Positions 35,077-44,718 of a stretch of DNA of 64,000 nucleotides are shown one piece after another. The notes beneath the pieces are model-generated. The model saw only the letters and a list, made by a program, of their open reading frames with translations, had not been told where the DNA came from and searched no databases. Source of the DNA: Pseudomonas fluorescens (GTDB lineage Bacteria > Pseudomonadota > Gammaproteobacteria > Pseudomonadales > Pseudomonadaceae); NCBI RefSeq assembly GCF_902497785.1, contig NZ_CABVHK010000009.1:1-64000 (forward strand). The letters run 5' to 3'. Each line of letters begins with the position of its first letter. The stretch's first letter is position 1. A program made the translations under genes and the position numbers.

Positions 35077-36180
35077 ATGGCGTATGTAGGGCTTCCCTTT
35101 ACTCACGACTTGTTTGTCAGTTACAGCCACGGCGGCGATGACGGCAAGGGCAAGGGTTTATTGCAACCCTGGTCCGCAGTGTTTGTCGAGGCATTGGAGC
35201 GCGAGCTGCGACTGGAAAAACAGTTGTACAAAGAGCTCAGGATATTCCTCGACAAGGATGAGCGGCTTGGTCACGGCGTCGACCCGATGTCACCGCTTAC
35301 AGATCAGCTACGTGAACACATCAACGAGTCGGCGCTATTAGTCATCCTGATGTCGGATCAATATCTGGAATCCGCTTGGTGTACCGAAGAACGTAACTGG
35401 TGGTGCCAGCATCAAGAAAAACTTGGCTTTGCCATCAATGAACGCATCGCCGTAGTTAAAATCTGGCCAACGACGGCAGCCTGGCCGCCCCCCCTCTCCG
35501 ACTCGCGGGGTGAACACTTAGTAGGGTTCGAATTCCATACCTCGATCAGTGGAAGCGTCCGGCCACTTGGTTGGACGGACGAACCTTTCTCTTCCAACCC
35601 CACTTTTCGCAAGGCGTTACTTGGCATCGTGGCGCAACTGATAGCGAAACTCAGTGCTCTGAAAGTTCGACTTGAAGAGCGTGGTCGTACCGTGGCAGCC
35701 ATCGACCACTTGCACCAACCCGGCGGGCAAACCCTCTATCTGCATGGCCGCGCTGACCAGGCTCAGGCTTGGGAAAAGGCAGGCCTCGCCTTGGCGGACA
35801 AGGGTTTTTGTGTATTGCCAGGCAGCCCGGATGAGGTTGAGGACAATCCACAAAAAATTCAGGAAACCCGTGAACGACGGGTAGAAATACTGAGCGACTG
35901 CGACGCGCTTTTATTGCTGGGCACTGCCAATGATCGGGCTCTGGATGCCGATCTAGTGGTGATCGGCAAGCATGATCGACAATCCGCGCGGTCACGCTCC
36001 AGTCGCCCGCTTCCGTGTGCGTTGCTCAACACTGTTGGCACGGCAATCATCACGCCGATGCGCCAGGCGTCCGCCCGTCATGTGCAAGCCGACTGGATCG
36101 ACGGGACCAAGGACAACTGGACGTCGCAAATCCCGCAATGGCTGCAGGACAAGAGTCCTCTGACAGGTGGCCAGCCATGA
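35077..36180 (+). CDS. TIR-domain protein (putative defence NADase/signalling protein)
   Basis: A 367-residue protein. Residues 8-150 match a TIR domain: HDLFVSYSHGGDD as the first strand and BB-type loop region, ELRIFLDKDERLGHG, SALLVILMSDQYLESAWCTEE with the candidate catalytic Glu104/105, and a later VVKIWP strand. Residues about 210-360 look like a second Rossmann-type unit (LYLHGRADQAQAWEKAGLAL; DCDALLLLGTANDRALDADLVVIG). Bacterial TIR proteins degrade NAD or make cADPR-like signals on phage detection. The stop overlaps the start of an nSTAND-type NTPase by ATGA, so sensor and effector are co-produced. The start has GAGGG six bases before the ATG. Confidence 0.88.
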   Translation: MAYVGLPFTHDLFVSYSHGGDDGKGKGLLQPWSAVFVEALERELRLEKQLYKELRIFLDKDERLGHGVDPMSPLTDQLREHINESALLVILMSDQYLESAWCTEERNWWCQHQEKLGFAINERIAVVKIWPTTAAWPPPLSDSRGEHLVGFEFHTSISGSVRPLGWTDEPFSSNPTFRKALLGIVAQLIAKLSALKVRLEERGRTVAAIDHLHQPGGQTLYLHGRADQAQAWEKAGLALADKGFCVLPGSPDEVEDNPQKIQETRERRVEILSDCDALLLLGTANDRALDADLVVIGKHDRQSARSRSSRPLPCALLNTVGTAIITPMRQASARHVQADWIDGTKDNWTSQIPQWLQDKSPLTGGQP

Positions 36181-38276
36181 GCACCGAGCAAGCCGATACG
36201 CTGGAGAAAATCTTCACTGTCATCCTTCCACCTCGCCCCTACCCCGGCCTGCGTCCCTTCGAAAAAAACGAATGGCCGATCTTTTTCGGCCGCGAACGGA
36301 TGGCCGATGCGATCGTCAGCGAACTGATCTCCAAAAGATTGCTGGTGGTGCATGGCGATTCTGGCTGCGGCAAGAGTTCGCTGATCAGAGCGGCGGTTTT
36401 GCCACGCCTGGAACAGGAAAGCGCCCGAGCGGGATTGCGCTGGCGAACCTGCACCGCAATGCCCAGGGGCGGGCCGCTGCTGAACATCGCCGAGGCGCTG
36501 GCAAGCGTAGACGGGCGCGCTGACGACGATGAGCGAGTGATCACTCTTCGCCGGGTGCTTAATTTCGGTGCGGACGCCCCCAAAGAACTCGCGCGCCTGA
36601 TGTGCCAGCGCGCCGGTGATCACGTGTGCATCCTGATCGATCAATTTGAAGAACTCTTCGAACACGCACGCAAAAACGGTCCCGAGGAAGCCCAGTTACT
36701 CACTCAATTTCTGATCGCGCTGCAGCAAAACCCGCCCCCCGGGTTGTACGTGGTGCTGACGATGCGCTCTGAGTTTCTCGGGTCCTGTGCGCACTACAAA
36801 GGCTTCGCCGAAGCAGTCAATGCAACGCAATACTTGCTGCCGAGGATGGATCACAGCGATTTGTTGAGGGCGATTTGCGAACCCGCCAGGTTGTTCGATG
36901 GCGAGATCAGCCTGCCCCTCGCCGAGCGTCTGATCGTCGATTCCGGCGGTGGGCAAGATCAACTGCCGCTGATTCAGCATGGGTTGATGCTGCTGTTCGA
37001 GCAGCACGTGGCCAAGACCGGGCAACAGGCGCAGACCGATACGACCTGGCGCCTGGGCATGGAGCAATATCAGCACACCAGTGGGCTGGCCGGCTTGTTG
37101 TCGGCCCATGCCGATGAAATTCTCGAACAGGCGCAAGCGACCCTGCCCAATGGCAGCCAGCTGGTCGAAGCGATTTTTCGGGCGCTGACCGATATCAATG
37201 CCGAGGGCCAAGCCATTCGGCGGCCGCTGACCTTTGCTGACTTGATAGCAGTAACGGGGGGTGAGGAATCTGACGTACGCCGGGTGCTCGACCTGTTTCG
37301 CATCGACGGTGTTTCATTTCTCAAGCCTCATGGGCAGGTTCCACTTGAAGCAGGAACATTGATCGATATCAGTCATGAGGCGCTGATTCGCTGCTGGCAA
37401 AAGATCGACGACCCGCAACAGGGCTGGCTGAAACGCGAGTTCCGGAGCGGGCTTGTCTGGCGCGCATTACTGGTACAGGCCGACAGTTTCGAGCAGGACG
37501 CCGACAATGTGCTGGGCGCGGCGGTAACGACTGACCGGGAGCGATGGATACTTAAATACAACCGCGAATGGGCGAAACGCTACGGTGGTGACTGGGATCG
37601 GGTGCAGGCGTTATTAAAGGCGAGCATCAAGGCGCGTAATCACACGCGCAGAATGAAATTGATCCGCAGAGCGGGCAGCTTAGTGGTGATTCTCCTGGGT
37701 TTGAGCGCGTGGGCACTGTGGCTTTTCGTACAAGGCAACAAGGTTGGCGAGGAGAAGGAGGTCATATCCTTTTCACAACAGGAGACCATCAACGTGATAC
37801 GTGAAGCTCGGGACGCCATCGCCACCGAGCTGGCCTCGCCTCAAAAAACATCCAGCGATGAGTTATCCGCAAAATTGACCAAGTTTGATACCCAGCTCAA
37901 TGTCCAGGCCAGGCAGCTGGAAACCATCAGCCTGGCGCCGCGCATCTATGTGCATATTGCCCATGAAACCCAGCGCAGAAGCGCTGAACAGCTCGGTTTC
38001 TTACTCGAGGCGAGCCAGGCGTTTGACTATGACTTAGTCGTTCCCAAGATCATGCTTTCAGAAATTTTTCCTCCGCGCTCGGTACTGCGTTGTTTTCGCG
38101 CCAGGGAATGCGCCGCGAACGGATACGCCTTGGTCAAAGTCATCAATGAAAGTTTGGAAACCCCTTCTGTGACGCTTGAAGATCTGAGCCGCATTTATGA
38201 ACACGCCCCGGGCACTCGCCCCGAGCACTATGAGCTGTGGTTCGGTCTAGAGCCGATAGTGACGCGGCCCAAATAA
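36177..38276 (+). CDS. nSTAND1-type NTPase with C-terminal membrane helix
   Basis: A 699-residue STAND-class NTPase. It opens with the nSTAND1 signature (RPYPGLRPFEKNE, IFFGRERM), Walker A GDSGCGKSS at 60-68, and Walker B CILIDQFEELFE from 151, followed by the helical and winged-helix parts (EAIFRALTDINAEGQ; ISHEALIRCWQ). A membrane helix lies at about 499-520 (LVVILLGLSAWALWLF). After it come a coiled segment and a C-terminal domain of unknown fold (PRIYVHIAHETQRRSAEQL) that could be the sensor. Such NTPases oligomerise on sensing phage products. The start is the ATG overlapping the TIR stop; the frame's earlier start lies within the TIR gene. Confidence 0.88.
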   Translation: MSTEQADTLEKIFTVILPPRPYPGLRPFEKNEWPIFFGRERMADAIVSELISKRLLVVHGDSGCGKSSLIRAAVLPRLEQESARAGLRWRTCTAMPRGGPLLNIAEALASVDGRADDDERVITLRRVLNFGADAPKELARLMCQRAGDHVCILIDQFEELFEHARKNGPEEAQLLTQFLIALQQNPPPGLYVVLTMRSEFLGSCAHYKGFAEAVNATQYLLPRMDHSDLLRAICEPARLFDGEISLPLAERLIVDSGGGQDQLPLIQHGLMLLFEQHVAKTGQQAQTDTTWRLGMEQYQHTSGLAGLLSAHADEILEQAQATLPNGSQLVEAIFRALTDINAEGQAIRRPLTFADLIAVTGGEESDVRRVLDLFRIDGVSFLKPHGQVPLEAGTLIDISHEALIRCWQKIDDPQQGWLKREFRSGLVWRALLVQADSFEQDADNVLGAAVTTDRERWILKYNREWAKRYGGDWDRVQALLKASIKARNHTRRMKLIRRAGSLVVILLGLSAWALWLFVQGNKVGEEKEVISFSQQETINVIREARDAIATELASPQKTSSDELSAKLTKFDTQLNVQARQLETISLAPRIYVHIAHETQRRSAEQLGFLLEASQAFDYDLVVPKIMLSEIFPPRSVLRCFRARECAANGYALVKVINESLETPSVTLEDLSRIYEHAPGTRPEHYELWFGLEPIVTRPK

Positions 38277-38297
38277 TCGTCGCAAGCCCCTGCGCCC

Positions 38298-39185
38298 CTA
38301 CCAGAGATCCCGGGTATCCAGCCAGGCCACTCGCCCCGTCCGGCGTTTCATTTCCTCGTACATGTGGGAGGTGCCGCCCGGCCCGTCACCGCCACTGCCA
38401 TTCCACAGGCAAATGAACCTCACCTTGCTGCCCCCCCACGCCAGCGCACTGAACAGCAGCCAGAGATTACAGCGCTCAAAAGGGTCTGCTACTTTTTCGG
38501 GGCTGGATTCAGGTGGCAAGCCAAGTTCGTCCGGCATGATGCGCGGTGCCGTGTGCAGGTGGCGCTTGAGTTCACAATAGCGATCACGCCACTGCTCTCC
38601 CCCGCAGGAAGGCAATAGGGAACGCTCGATAAACTCGGGTTCGGGCAGTGGCAGCATGAGTTGCAGGCGAATCCCGCGCTGTTGGCATGCTTCGAGAAAC
38701 AACAGATCCCCGCCATTGGCACCTTGAGCCAACGCGAGGTCGCCGGGGCCTCCCCCAAAACGATCAAGCGCTGCTGCAATACTCGCGGCGGCAATAGCTT
38801 CCTTGTCTGCGGGAAAGCGAGGCACCGCGCGATCGGCTGTGTCGATCATGTGGCCACTGAAAAGGAACACTTGGCGGGGTTCAAAGGCTGACTCGCCGAG
38901 GGTTGTTTCCTGCTCGACCACCTTGCGATCCGGGCGAGCAAGACACAGGGCTTTCTTCTCGCGGGCAAACCGGTTGTCCGGATCGAGCGCCAGTACCGCG
39001 TCAAATTGCTCGCGTGCAAAATCCCACTGGCCGAACTTCAGCAGAGCCTCCCCGGCAGCGCTTTTCGCTTCGATCCGCAATGCAACCGTCGGTGCTTCTT
39101 CGGCCAGCACCAGCATGTCGCCCGGCAACAGTTTCCGTCGGGCGGTGTCCAGCCATCGGGACCAATCCTCATAGGCATCAAGCAT
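38298..39185 (-). CDS. TPR plus SLOG-like protein, convergent to the TIR/STAND pair
   Basis: A 295-residue protein. Residues 1-110 contain a TPR-like helical pair (SAAGEALLKFGQWDFAREQF, LDPDNRFAREKKALCLA). Residues 125-295 look like a Rossmannoid nucleotide-sensing domain of the SLOG / TRAFs-binding-associated type (VFLFSGHMIDTADR, ALAQGANGGDLLFLEACQQRG, then SKVRFICLWNG and GRVAWLDTRDLW). The frame runs up to 39422, but the ATG at 39185 starts the conserved part. SLOG and TIR domains often travel together in nucleotide-signal defence systems, so a joint function with the two genes ending 21 bp away is plausible. The domain call is from memory and only moderate. Confidence 0.65.
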   Translation of the reverse strand: MLDAYEDWSRWLDTARRKLLPGDMLVLAEEAPTVALRIEAKSAAGEALLKFGQWDFAREQFDAVLALDPDNRFAREKKALCLARPDRKVVEQETTLGESAFEPRQVFLFSGHMIDTADRAVPRFPADKEAIAAASIAAALDRFGGGPGDLALAQGANGGDLLFLEACQQRGIRLQLMLPLPEPEFIERSLLPSCGGEQWRDRYCELKRHLHTAPRIMPDELGLPPESSPEKVADPFERCNLWLLFSALAWGGSKVRFICLWNGSGGDGPGGTSHMYEEMKRRTGRVAWLDTRDLW

Positions 39186-39350
39186 CACGCGCACCCTGTC
39201 CGTAAGACACTTTCGATGGTGAACCCGTCGCCGGGACGCGGGAACACGTACCACCAATATAAGGCAGATGAGCGGGACGTCTAGCTGATCGCGCAGGATC
39301 GGGGCACTCGCTGCGTAGACGCAAGGATGGCCATAGACAATCGATATCAA

Positions 39351-39390
39351 AAGGCCATAAATTGACGGCCTTGGATCCAAGCCATTTCTA
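39351..39390 (+). promoter_or_regulatory. Candidate promoter of the dynamin operon
   Basis: TTGACG (39362-39367) and TTTCTA (39385-39390) are spaced by exactly 17 bp. AAGGCC (39351-39356) and GGCCTT (39367-39372) form an inverted repeat straddling the -35, which could be an operator. It lies 157 bp before the first dynamin gene. The rest of 39186-39546 has no other gene. Confidence 0.35.
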
Positions 39391-39546
39391 GACGAATGAC
39401 AGCACTGGCTGCTGGGAAGCACCTCTCACACGTGACATTCGGGAAGCTGAATCCTGCGGACAGTGCAGTGCGACCCACTCGCTGAAACCTCATTACCGAT
39501 CGGCGCCAGCATCAGCCGTCAGACCCTCAGAGAAAGATACCCATCA

Positions 39547-41856
39547 ATGACCAACATCCTGACTCAAGGCCTCGAACAACGGCAGCAGAAAATCAACGTC
39601 GCCAAGGAGTTCCTCAGCCGTACCCAGAGCCTGTTCGATGAATTCGGAAGCGCCAAACTGCGAACCTCGCATGCCCGTTTTCCCGAGTTGCTGGATGCAT
39701 TGAATGCCGATGCCATTCGCCTGGTCGTGCTGGGTGAATTTTCACGGGGCAAGTCGAGTCTTGTGAACGCACTGCTCGGGATTGAGCTGCTGCCGACCGC
39801 CCTGGAAGCCACCACTGCCATTAACACCTTTGTACGCATGCTGCCTGCCGATCGCACCGAGCGATTCATTCGTATCCACTTCCAGGATGGAAGACCGGTG
39901 CAAGAAGTACCCTGGAATGATGATCTGGCACTTGAACGCTGGGGCACAGAACTGGATGAAAGTCATGCCGATGTTCGGCAGACCCTCGATTACATCGAAG
40001 CATTCATGGATCACCCCTTGCTCGAAAAGGGGCTGGTACTGGTGGACACGCCCGGTCTGGAAACGGTGATCAAGCACCACGAGGCCATCACCCGCAAAGC
40101 CATTGCTGAAGCGCATATCGCCTTATGGGTTCAGAACACCACGCAGCTCGGTGGCGCCGCAACGGAATGGGATTTCCTGACCGAAACGTTGCGCAGCAAC
40201 TTTCGCAAATTTGTCACGGTGATTGGCTGGTGGGACAAGGTGCTGGCACCTGACGACGCCCGTGAGCGCCGCGTGCCCGTAGAGCAGCGCATCCAGGAGA
40301 AGCTCGACGTTGTGCGGCACAATTTCCGCCGGCACCTGAAAGATGACGATGAATACAAGCTGTTGACCGACAGGAACCATCTGATTCCAGTCAGCGCCCA
40401 CTGGGCCATGGATAGCGACCCGCAAAAGCAGGCTCAGTCGGGCATCGAACAATTGTCGCGGCGTATCGCTGAAATGTTTTCCAGCGGTGAAGCGCTGGAA
40501 CAAATCTACAGCAAGCCAATGCAGCAACTGTCCCACATCCAGCTCCAGCTGGCGGAGACGCTGCAAGACGAGCTGCAACAACTGGAATCGGACAAGACAC
40601 TTGAGGAGCGGGCACGTGAGCTTGTCCAATTCGATCTGGAAACCACGCTGCTCGAGCAGGAAGCCGATGCTGTCGCACGCGACTCCCGTGAAGAGCATCA
40701 GCGCGCGGCTCACACACTGGTCGATAAAATCCAGCGTGAATTGATTACCCCGCTGGTCGAACTCAAGGCCGATATCGAAAACCAGGTGAATGCGGGTTAT
40801 GTCGAGCGGCAAATCAAAAAGCGGGTCAAAAGCGTGACCCTGCCCGACGATTTGCACGAGCAGTTCCTCTCCATCTCCGTTCAGGTGGGCGATGTCTGGA
40901 ATCAGCAGAAGCAGGAACTGGCCAAGGCGCTCGACGGGCTGAGCGTCGATTACAGCACGCAGATGGAAAAGCACGCGGGCCGTATCAGAGGCGAAATGAG
41001 CAAGATGGATGTGCAGATGCCATCGCTCGACACCCAATTCACCCTCGATTTCAGTGCGATCGAAGAGCATCACCAACAAGCAATGGCCCTGGAGCAGGAA
41101 ATTGCTGCCCGTCATGAACAGATCGACAGCATCGAAAGCGACCTGTCGAAGCACATGGCCAACGGGGCTCAGCTGGAGATGGCGCGCCAGTCGCTGTCTC
41201 GCGCAGAGCGCATGCACGATAACCTGGGCGGACAACCCGGTCCGAAAATGTCTTCGCGCCGCGAAGTCGTGAAGAAAGGTGGCATGTACAGCGACGACAC
41301 CTATGGCGACGTGGCCTTCTCTGACAACAGTAACGTGCAGGCATGGAAAGAGGAGCGGGACAAGCTGCAAGCCTCGCTGGCGGACAAAGAGTTGCGTCTG
41401 GAGCAGATTATCGGCGAGGAAGAGCGCAAGACCGGCATGCGCATGACACTGGAAAAAGCCCAGAAGAAGTACGAGCGCGAAGTGTCCACGTTCGAGAAAA
41501 AGAAGGCTCAGATCGAACAACAGTCGCACGCTGCCGAGGGCGAGTTGGTCAAGGAAACGACCCAGCGCCTGATCAAAAATACCGCAGGCCAGCTGGAGCA
41601 GCGCATTCGTCACCTGCAAAACCACGTGAAGGACGCCGTTCATAAAGTCTTCGCGGATCAACTGCAGGCCTTGCAGGACTGCGTGAAAGAGCAATATCTC
41701 GAGCCTCTGAACGCCAAGCTGGAAAAACGCCGGGAAATCCATTCACTGCTGGAACAGGGCAAGCTCGATGTTGCCCAGCGCAGGGCACGACTGGAACACG
41801 CCAGTAAAGAGGTCGACGACCTGTTGACCCTCACCCACAACGCGTTGAAAGCCTGA
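39547..41856 (+). CDS. Dynamin-like large GTPase, first of tandem pair
   Basis: A 769-residue bacterial dynamin-family protein. The GTPase domain has G1 GEFSRGKS at 63-70, the G2 Thr pair in ALEATTAIN near 89-90, G3 DTPG at 167-170, and a G4-like VIGWWDKV. From residue 300 on the protein is long charged helices, as in a dynamin stalk (LETTLLEQEADAVARDSREE; KEERDKLQASLADKEL). A short Gly/Asp/Ser loop (GGMYSDDTYGDVAFSDNS) interrupts the helices near 580. No clear hydrophobic paddle is seen, so membrane contact may come from the partner. The ATG at 39547 gives the expected N-terminus; the Shine-Dalgarno is modest. A second dynamin gene starts 10 bp after its stop. Confidence 0.88.
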   Translation: MTNILTQGLEQRQQKINVAKEFLSRTQSLFDEFGSAKLRTSHARFPELLDALNADAIRLVVLGEFSRGKSSLVNALLGIELLPTALEATTAINTFVRMLPADRTERFIRIHFQDGRPVQEVPWNDDLALERWGTELDESHADVRQTLDYIEAFMDHPLLEKGLVLVDTPGLETVIKHHEAITRKAIAEAHIALWVQNTTQLGGAATEWDFLTETLRSNFRKFVTVIGWWDKVLAPDDARERRVPVEQRIQEKLDVVRHNFRRHLKDDDEYKLLTDRNHLIPVSAHWAMDSDPQKQAQSGIEQLSRRIAEMFSSGEALEQIYSKPMQQLSHIQLQLAETLQDELQQLESDKTLEERARELVQFDLETTLLEQEADAVARDSREEHQRAAHTLVDKIQRELITPLVELKADIENQVNAGYVERQIKKRVKSVTLPDDLHEQFLSISVQVGDVWNQQKQELAKALDGLSVDYSTQMEKHAGRIRGEMSKMDVQMPSLDTQFTLDFSAIEEHHQQAMALEQEIAARHEQIDSIESDLSKHMANGAQLEMARQSLSRAERMHDNLGGQPGPKMSSRREVVKKGGMYSDDTYGDVAFSDNSNVQAWKEERDKLQASLADKELRLEQIIGEEERKTGMRMTLEKAQKKYEREVSTFEKKKAQIEQQSHAAEGELVKETTQRLIKNTAGQLEQRIRHLQNHVKDAVHKVFADQLQALQDCVKEQYLEPLNAKLEKRREIHSLLEQGKLDVAQRRARLEHASKEVDDLLTLTHNALKA

Positions 41857-41866
41857 AGGAGCAACC

Positions 41867-44119
41867 ATGTCACAGCCCAATGCGTTCCTGTGCGAACTCC
41901 TGTCCAGCCTGCCGACGGACTGGCATGAGCCGGTAGAAGCCCTGGCCGCGGAAGTCCTGCACGCCGATACCCCTTTGCGCCTGGTGCTGCTGGGAAGCTT
42001 TTCTGTCGGCAAGAGCAGCCTGTTGAACATGCTGCTGCAAGAGCGCTTGCTGCAGACCGCGCTCGAAGAAACCACCGCCCTGCCCACCTTTATCGAATAT
42101 GCCGCCGACCGGGGCATGTCGTTGATCGGTCAGGACGGCAGTCAATTACCACTGGATGAAGCACAGTTTACCCACGTCACTACGCACGCTCCGCAGGGAG
42201 CCGCGTGCGCGGTACTGGAACTTCCTCAAGCGTGGCTGAAGGGCGTGTCGATCATCGACTTGCCCGGACTGGGCAGCACTTCTTCCAACCATCGCGAATA
42301 CACCTTGTCTCAGGTTCGCCAGGCCGACGCGGTGCTCTATTTGTTGAGCCCCCGTGGCCCCTCCGCCGCCGACATGGACACGCTGAAAATCGTCCAGCAG
42401 TCCGGCAAGCGGGTGAAAGTACTCGTTACCCACTGGGATGAAGTCGAGGCGGCTGTTTCGCGCGGTGAAAAAGCGCCTTCGCTGGAGCAGTGGACCCAGC
42501 AGATCGAGCGTGCAACCGGCTTGCGTGTGCGCTTGGCGGCCAGCCATCGCGAAGGCTTGGGGCGCGAAGACATTCTTGAGTTCGTCGAGCGTGCGCGTGA
42601 GGATCTGAACAGCATCCGACTGCGTCGTTTTCAGGCGGAGCTGCGTCCAGTCCTGCAGAATGCGCTTGGGCACAATGCCGAACAGCAACGCGCTTGTCAG
42701 GTCGACTCGGAACAACAGGCACAGGCCCTGCACCAAGAACTGATCGAGCGAAAGCAGCGACTGGCCGAATTCAAGTCCGGCTTGTATGGCGACCAGCAAG
42801 CAGATCGTGCCCGTCTCAGTCAGCAGGCCACCGCCAGCGTGCGCCAACAACGTCAGAGCCTTGCCCAGCAACTCGATGAAAAGGTGGGCGTCCTGACCGA
42901 AGAAACCGACTGGGATTGCTTTGGCCAACAAGGCAGCCAGCAGCTGGATGGCGCCGTGCGAAACATCGCCAGCCAGTTCAGCGAGCTTTCACAGCACTAT
43001 GGCACGCTCGAACTGCCCGCGGCCGAGGTCGTCGAATTCAACCTGCGCTTGCCCGCTCCGGAAACGGTATCCGCCGAAGATTTCATCGATATCGGTCGCC
43101 TGACTCAGCTGCAACAGGCGTTGAACGAGCAACAGGACGCACAGCAAGCGATAGCCCAAAAACAGACATCTTTGCAAGTCCAGGACATGGACGAGTATGC
43201 GCAGAGCCTGCAAGCGCTGACCTGGCAACAGGAAACCCTGGCCACCCAACCGCTGCCGATGACCTTGCAACCGACAGGCAATTTCAACGGCGCCTTCTTT
43301 GGCAGGTTGGTGGGAGAAGTTGCGGACATTGGCTTGATGTTCGTCAATCCGGCAGCGGCCGGAGCAAAGATTGCGGCGCTGGTCGGCAAAGGGGCCAAGG
43401 TCGCCAGGATCGCGGTCAACACCGGGAAGCTGGCCAAGACCATCAGTACCACCGTAAAGGTCGTCAAAGGTGTGCAACAGGGCCAATCGACCGTCAAGGG
43501 CGTCCCGCAACCGGTCATGGACAAACTCGGCGGGCTGGAAATGCTGTCGCTGGGCTACTGGGGCGAGCGCGTTGGCAATGCCTTGGGTGGCCCAGCCGAA
43601 GTTCAGGTGGTGGACCCTCATGCCATGGCCGAGCGCGAAGCGGCAATAGCGGATCTGGAGCAGCAGCGCCAAACCCTGCGCCGAGCCTTGGCACGCAATG
43701 AAGATATCGCCAACGAACGCCAGCTGACCGGGTGGGCGCTGGAGCAGAGCCAGAAAGAACAGACGCGGTTACACAGCGAACTGGAGCGCCTCAAGCTGCA
43801 AGCCGAACAACAACACCGACAGGCCCTGCAGCAATTGCAGCAGGCACGCATGGACCAGTTGCGCCGGAGTTCGGAAAAGGCCAGGACGCAGTGGCTGCAA
43901 AGTTTCGACCGCCAGGCCTCGGCCATGGACGAGCTTTTGCACCATCAGGTTCGAAGTTATTGGGAGGATCGAGTACAGGCGCTGCTCAACGAGCGTTTGC
44001 AAGACATCGATCTGCTCAATGCCCAGACCCAGGCCAGCGCGCAGGATAAACAGGCCTCACTGATTCGTTTGCGCGATCAGGCGCAAGCCCTTGAACGCAC
44101 CCTGGAAACGCTGCACTGA
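41867..44119 (+). CDS. Dynamin-like large GTPase, second of tandem pair
   Basis: A 750-residue dynamin-family protein with G1 GSFSVGKSS at 43-51, G2 in ALEETTALPTF, G3 DLPG at 131-134, and G4 VTHWDEVE. It has long coiled-coil stretches at 250-330 and 590-740 (rich in Gln/Leu/Arg). About residues 475-545 form a hydrophobic Gly/Ala-rich hairpin (FFGRLVGEVADIGLMFVNPA, AGAKIAALVGKGAKVARIAV), a good candidate membrane-insertion paddle. Paired bacterial dynamins, such as the Campylobacter DLP1/DLP2 and LeoB/LeoC types, act as heteromers that tether or remodel membranes. Only this member has the paddle, so the two likely act together. AAGGAGC precedes the ATG. Confidence 0.88.
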   Translation: MSQPNAFLCELLSSLPTDWHEPVEALAAEVLHADTPLRLVLLGSFSVGKSSLLNMLLQERLLQTALEETTALPTFIEYAADRGMSLIGQDGSQLPLDEAQFTHVTTHAPQGAACAVLELPQAWLKGVSIIDLPGLGSTSSNHREYTLSQVRQADAVLYLLSPRGPSAADMDTLKIVQQSGKRVKVLVTHWDEVEAAVSRGEKAPSLEQWTQQIERATGLRVRLAASHREGLGREDILEFVERAREDLNSIRLRRFQAELRPVLQNALGHNAEQQRACQVDSEQQAQALHQELIERKQRLAEFKSGLYGDQQADRARLSQQATASVRQQRQSLAQQLDEKVGVLTEETDWDCFGQQGSQQLDGAVRNIASQFSELSQHYGTLELPAAEVVEFNLRLPAPETVSAEDFIDIGRLTQLQQALNEQQDAQQAIAQKQTSLQVQDMDEYAQSLQALTWQQETLATQPLPMTLQPTGNFNGAFFGRLVGEVADIGLMFVNPAAAGAKIAALVGKGAKVARIAVNTGKLAKTISTTVKVVKGVQQGQSTVKGVPQPVMDKLGGLEMLSLGYWGERVGNALGGPAEVQVVDPHAMAEREAAIADLEQQRQTLRRALARNEDIANERQLTGWALEQSQKEQTRLHSELERLKLQAEQQHRQALQQLQQARMDQLRRSSEKARTQWLQSFDRQASAMDELLHHQVRSYWEDRVQALLNERLQDIDLLNAQTQASAQDKQASLIRLRDQAQALERTLETLH

Positions 44120-44187
44120 ACCAGCGCGCCCGCATCGCATGAACGGCGAAGCGGGTGCTTTGCGAATATTCCCGAGAACAACTTTGA

Positions 44188-44718
44188 ATGACCTCTGCCA
44201 ACCCATCAGCCAGCTCAGTCACCCACTCATCAACCAGGCAAGCGCTCGACCCTGGCCCGTCGGAGCCGCTGGAGCAATTTCTCGGCTCGTTCACCGAGAC
44301 CACCGTGGTGTTTCGCTATCTCGATTTACTGGCGGAACGCACCCAGGCCCTGGAACAGCGCATCGGCCTCAACGAGCTGCATCAGTTGCGTCGGGAAAAC
44401 AAGCATCTACGCGAACAAGTGAAGAAAGGCGCCACCGCCAGCATGGACTTGCTGACCCTTTACTTACCCATCATCTATCACAACTTCTGGAACACCGTGC
44501 GCCCTGACGAGTTGGCCATGCTTGCCGGCAGCAGCCAGATCCCTGCGATTCCTTCGCCTTACACCGAACCGGACGGTTGGCTGGTGATGTCCATGAAACA
44601 GCGCTTCCTTCAACTGTCCGGGGAAGCCCGGGCCAGCGTCATCGCGTTCTGTCACCAGATGCCCTACCCACTGACGGTGCGCCGTTCCATGCAGTCGTTG
44701 CTGGAGCCTTCGGTATGA
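44188..44718 (+). CDS. Hypothetical protein in dynamin operon (176 aa)
   Basis: A disordered Ser/Thr/Pro start, a coiled segment (LDLLAERTQALEQRIGLNEL, HQLRRENKHLREQVKKG), then a compact C-terminal part (LLTLYLPIIYHNFWNTVRPD; FLQLSGEARASVIAFCHQMP). No family is recognised and there is no membrane helix. Its length and position between the dynamin pair and the next gene (4-bp ATGA overlap) mark it as an integral operon member, possibly a coiled-coil adaptor. Confidence 0.75.
   Translation: MTSANPSASSVTHSSTRQALDPGPSEPLEQFLGSFTETTVVFRYLDLLAERTQALEQRIGLNELHQLRRENKHLREQVKKGATASMDLLTLYLPIIYHNFWNTVRPDELAMLAGSSQIPAIPSPYTEPDGWLVMSMKQRFLQLSGEARASVIAFCHQMPYPLTVRRSMQSLLEPSV

Noticed and set aside
40123..41742. 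539-codon frame on the minus strand
   Set aside because: It is the shadow of the first dynamin gene; the product is Leu/Phe/His-rich with no recognisable domain.
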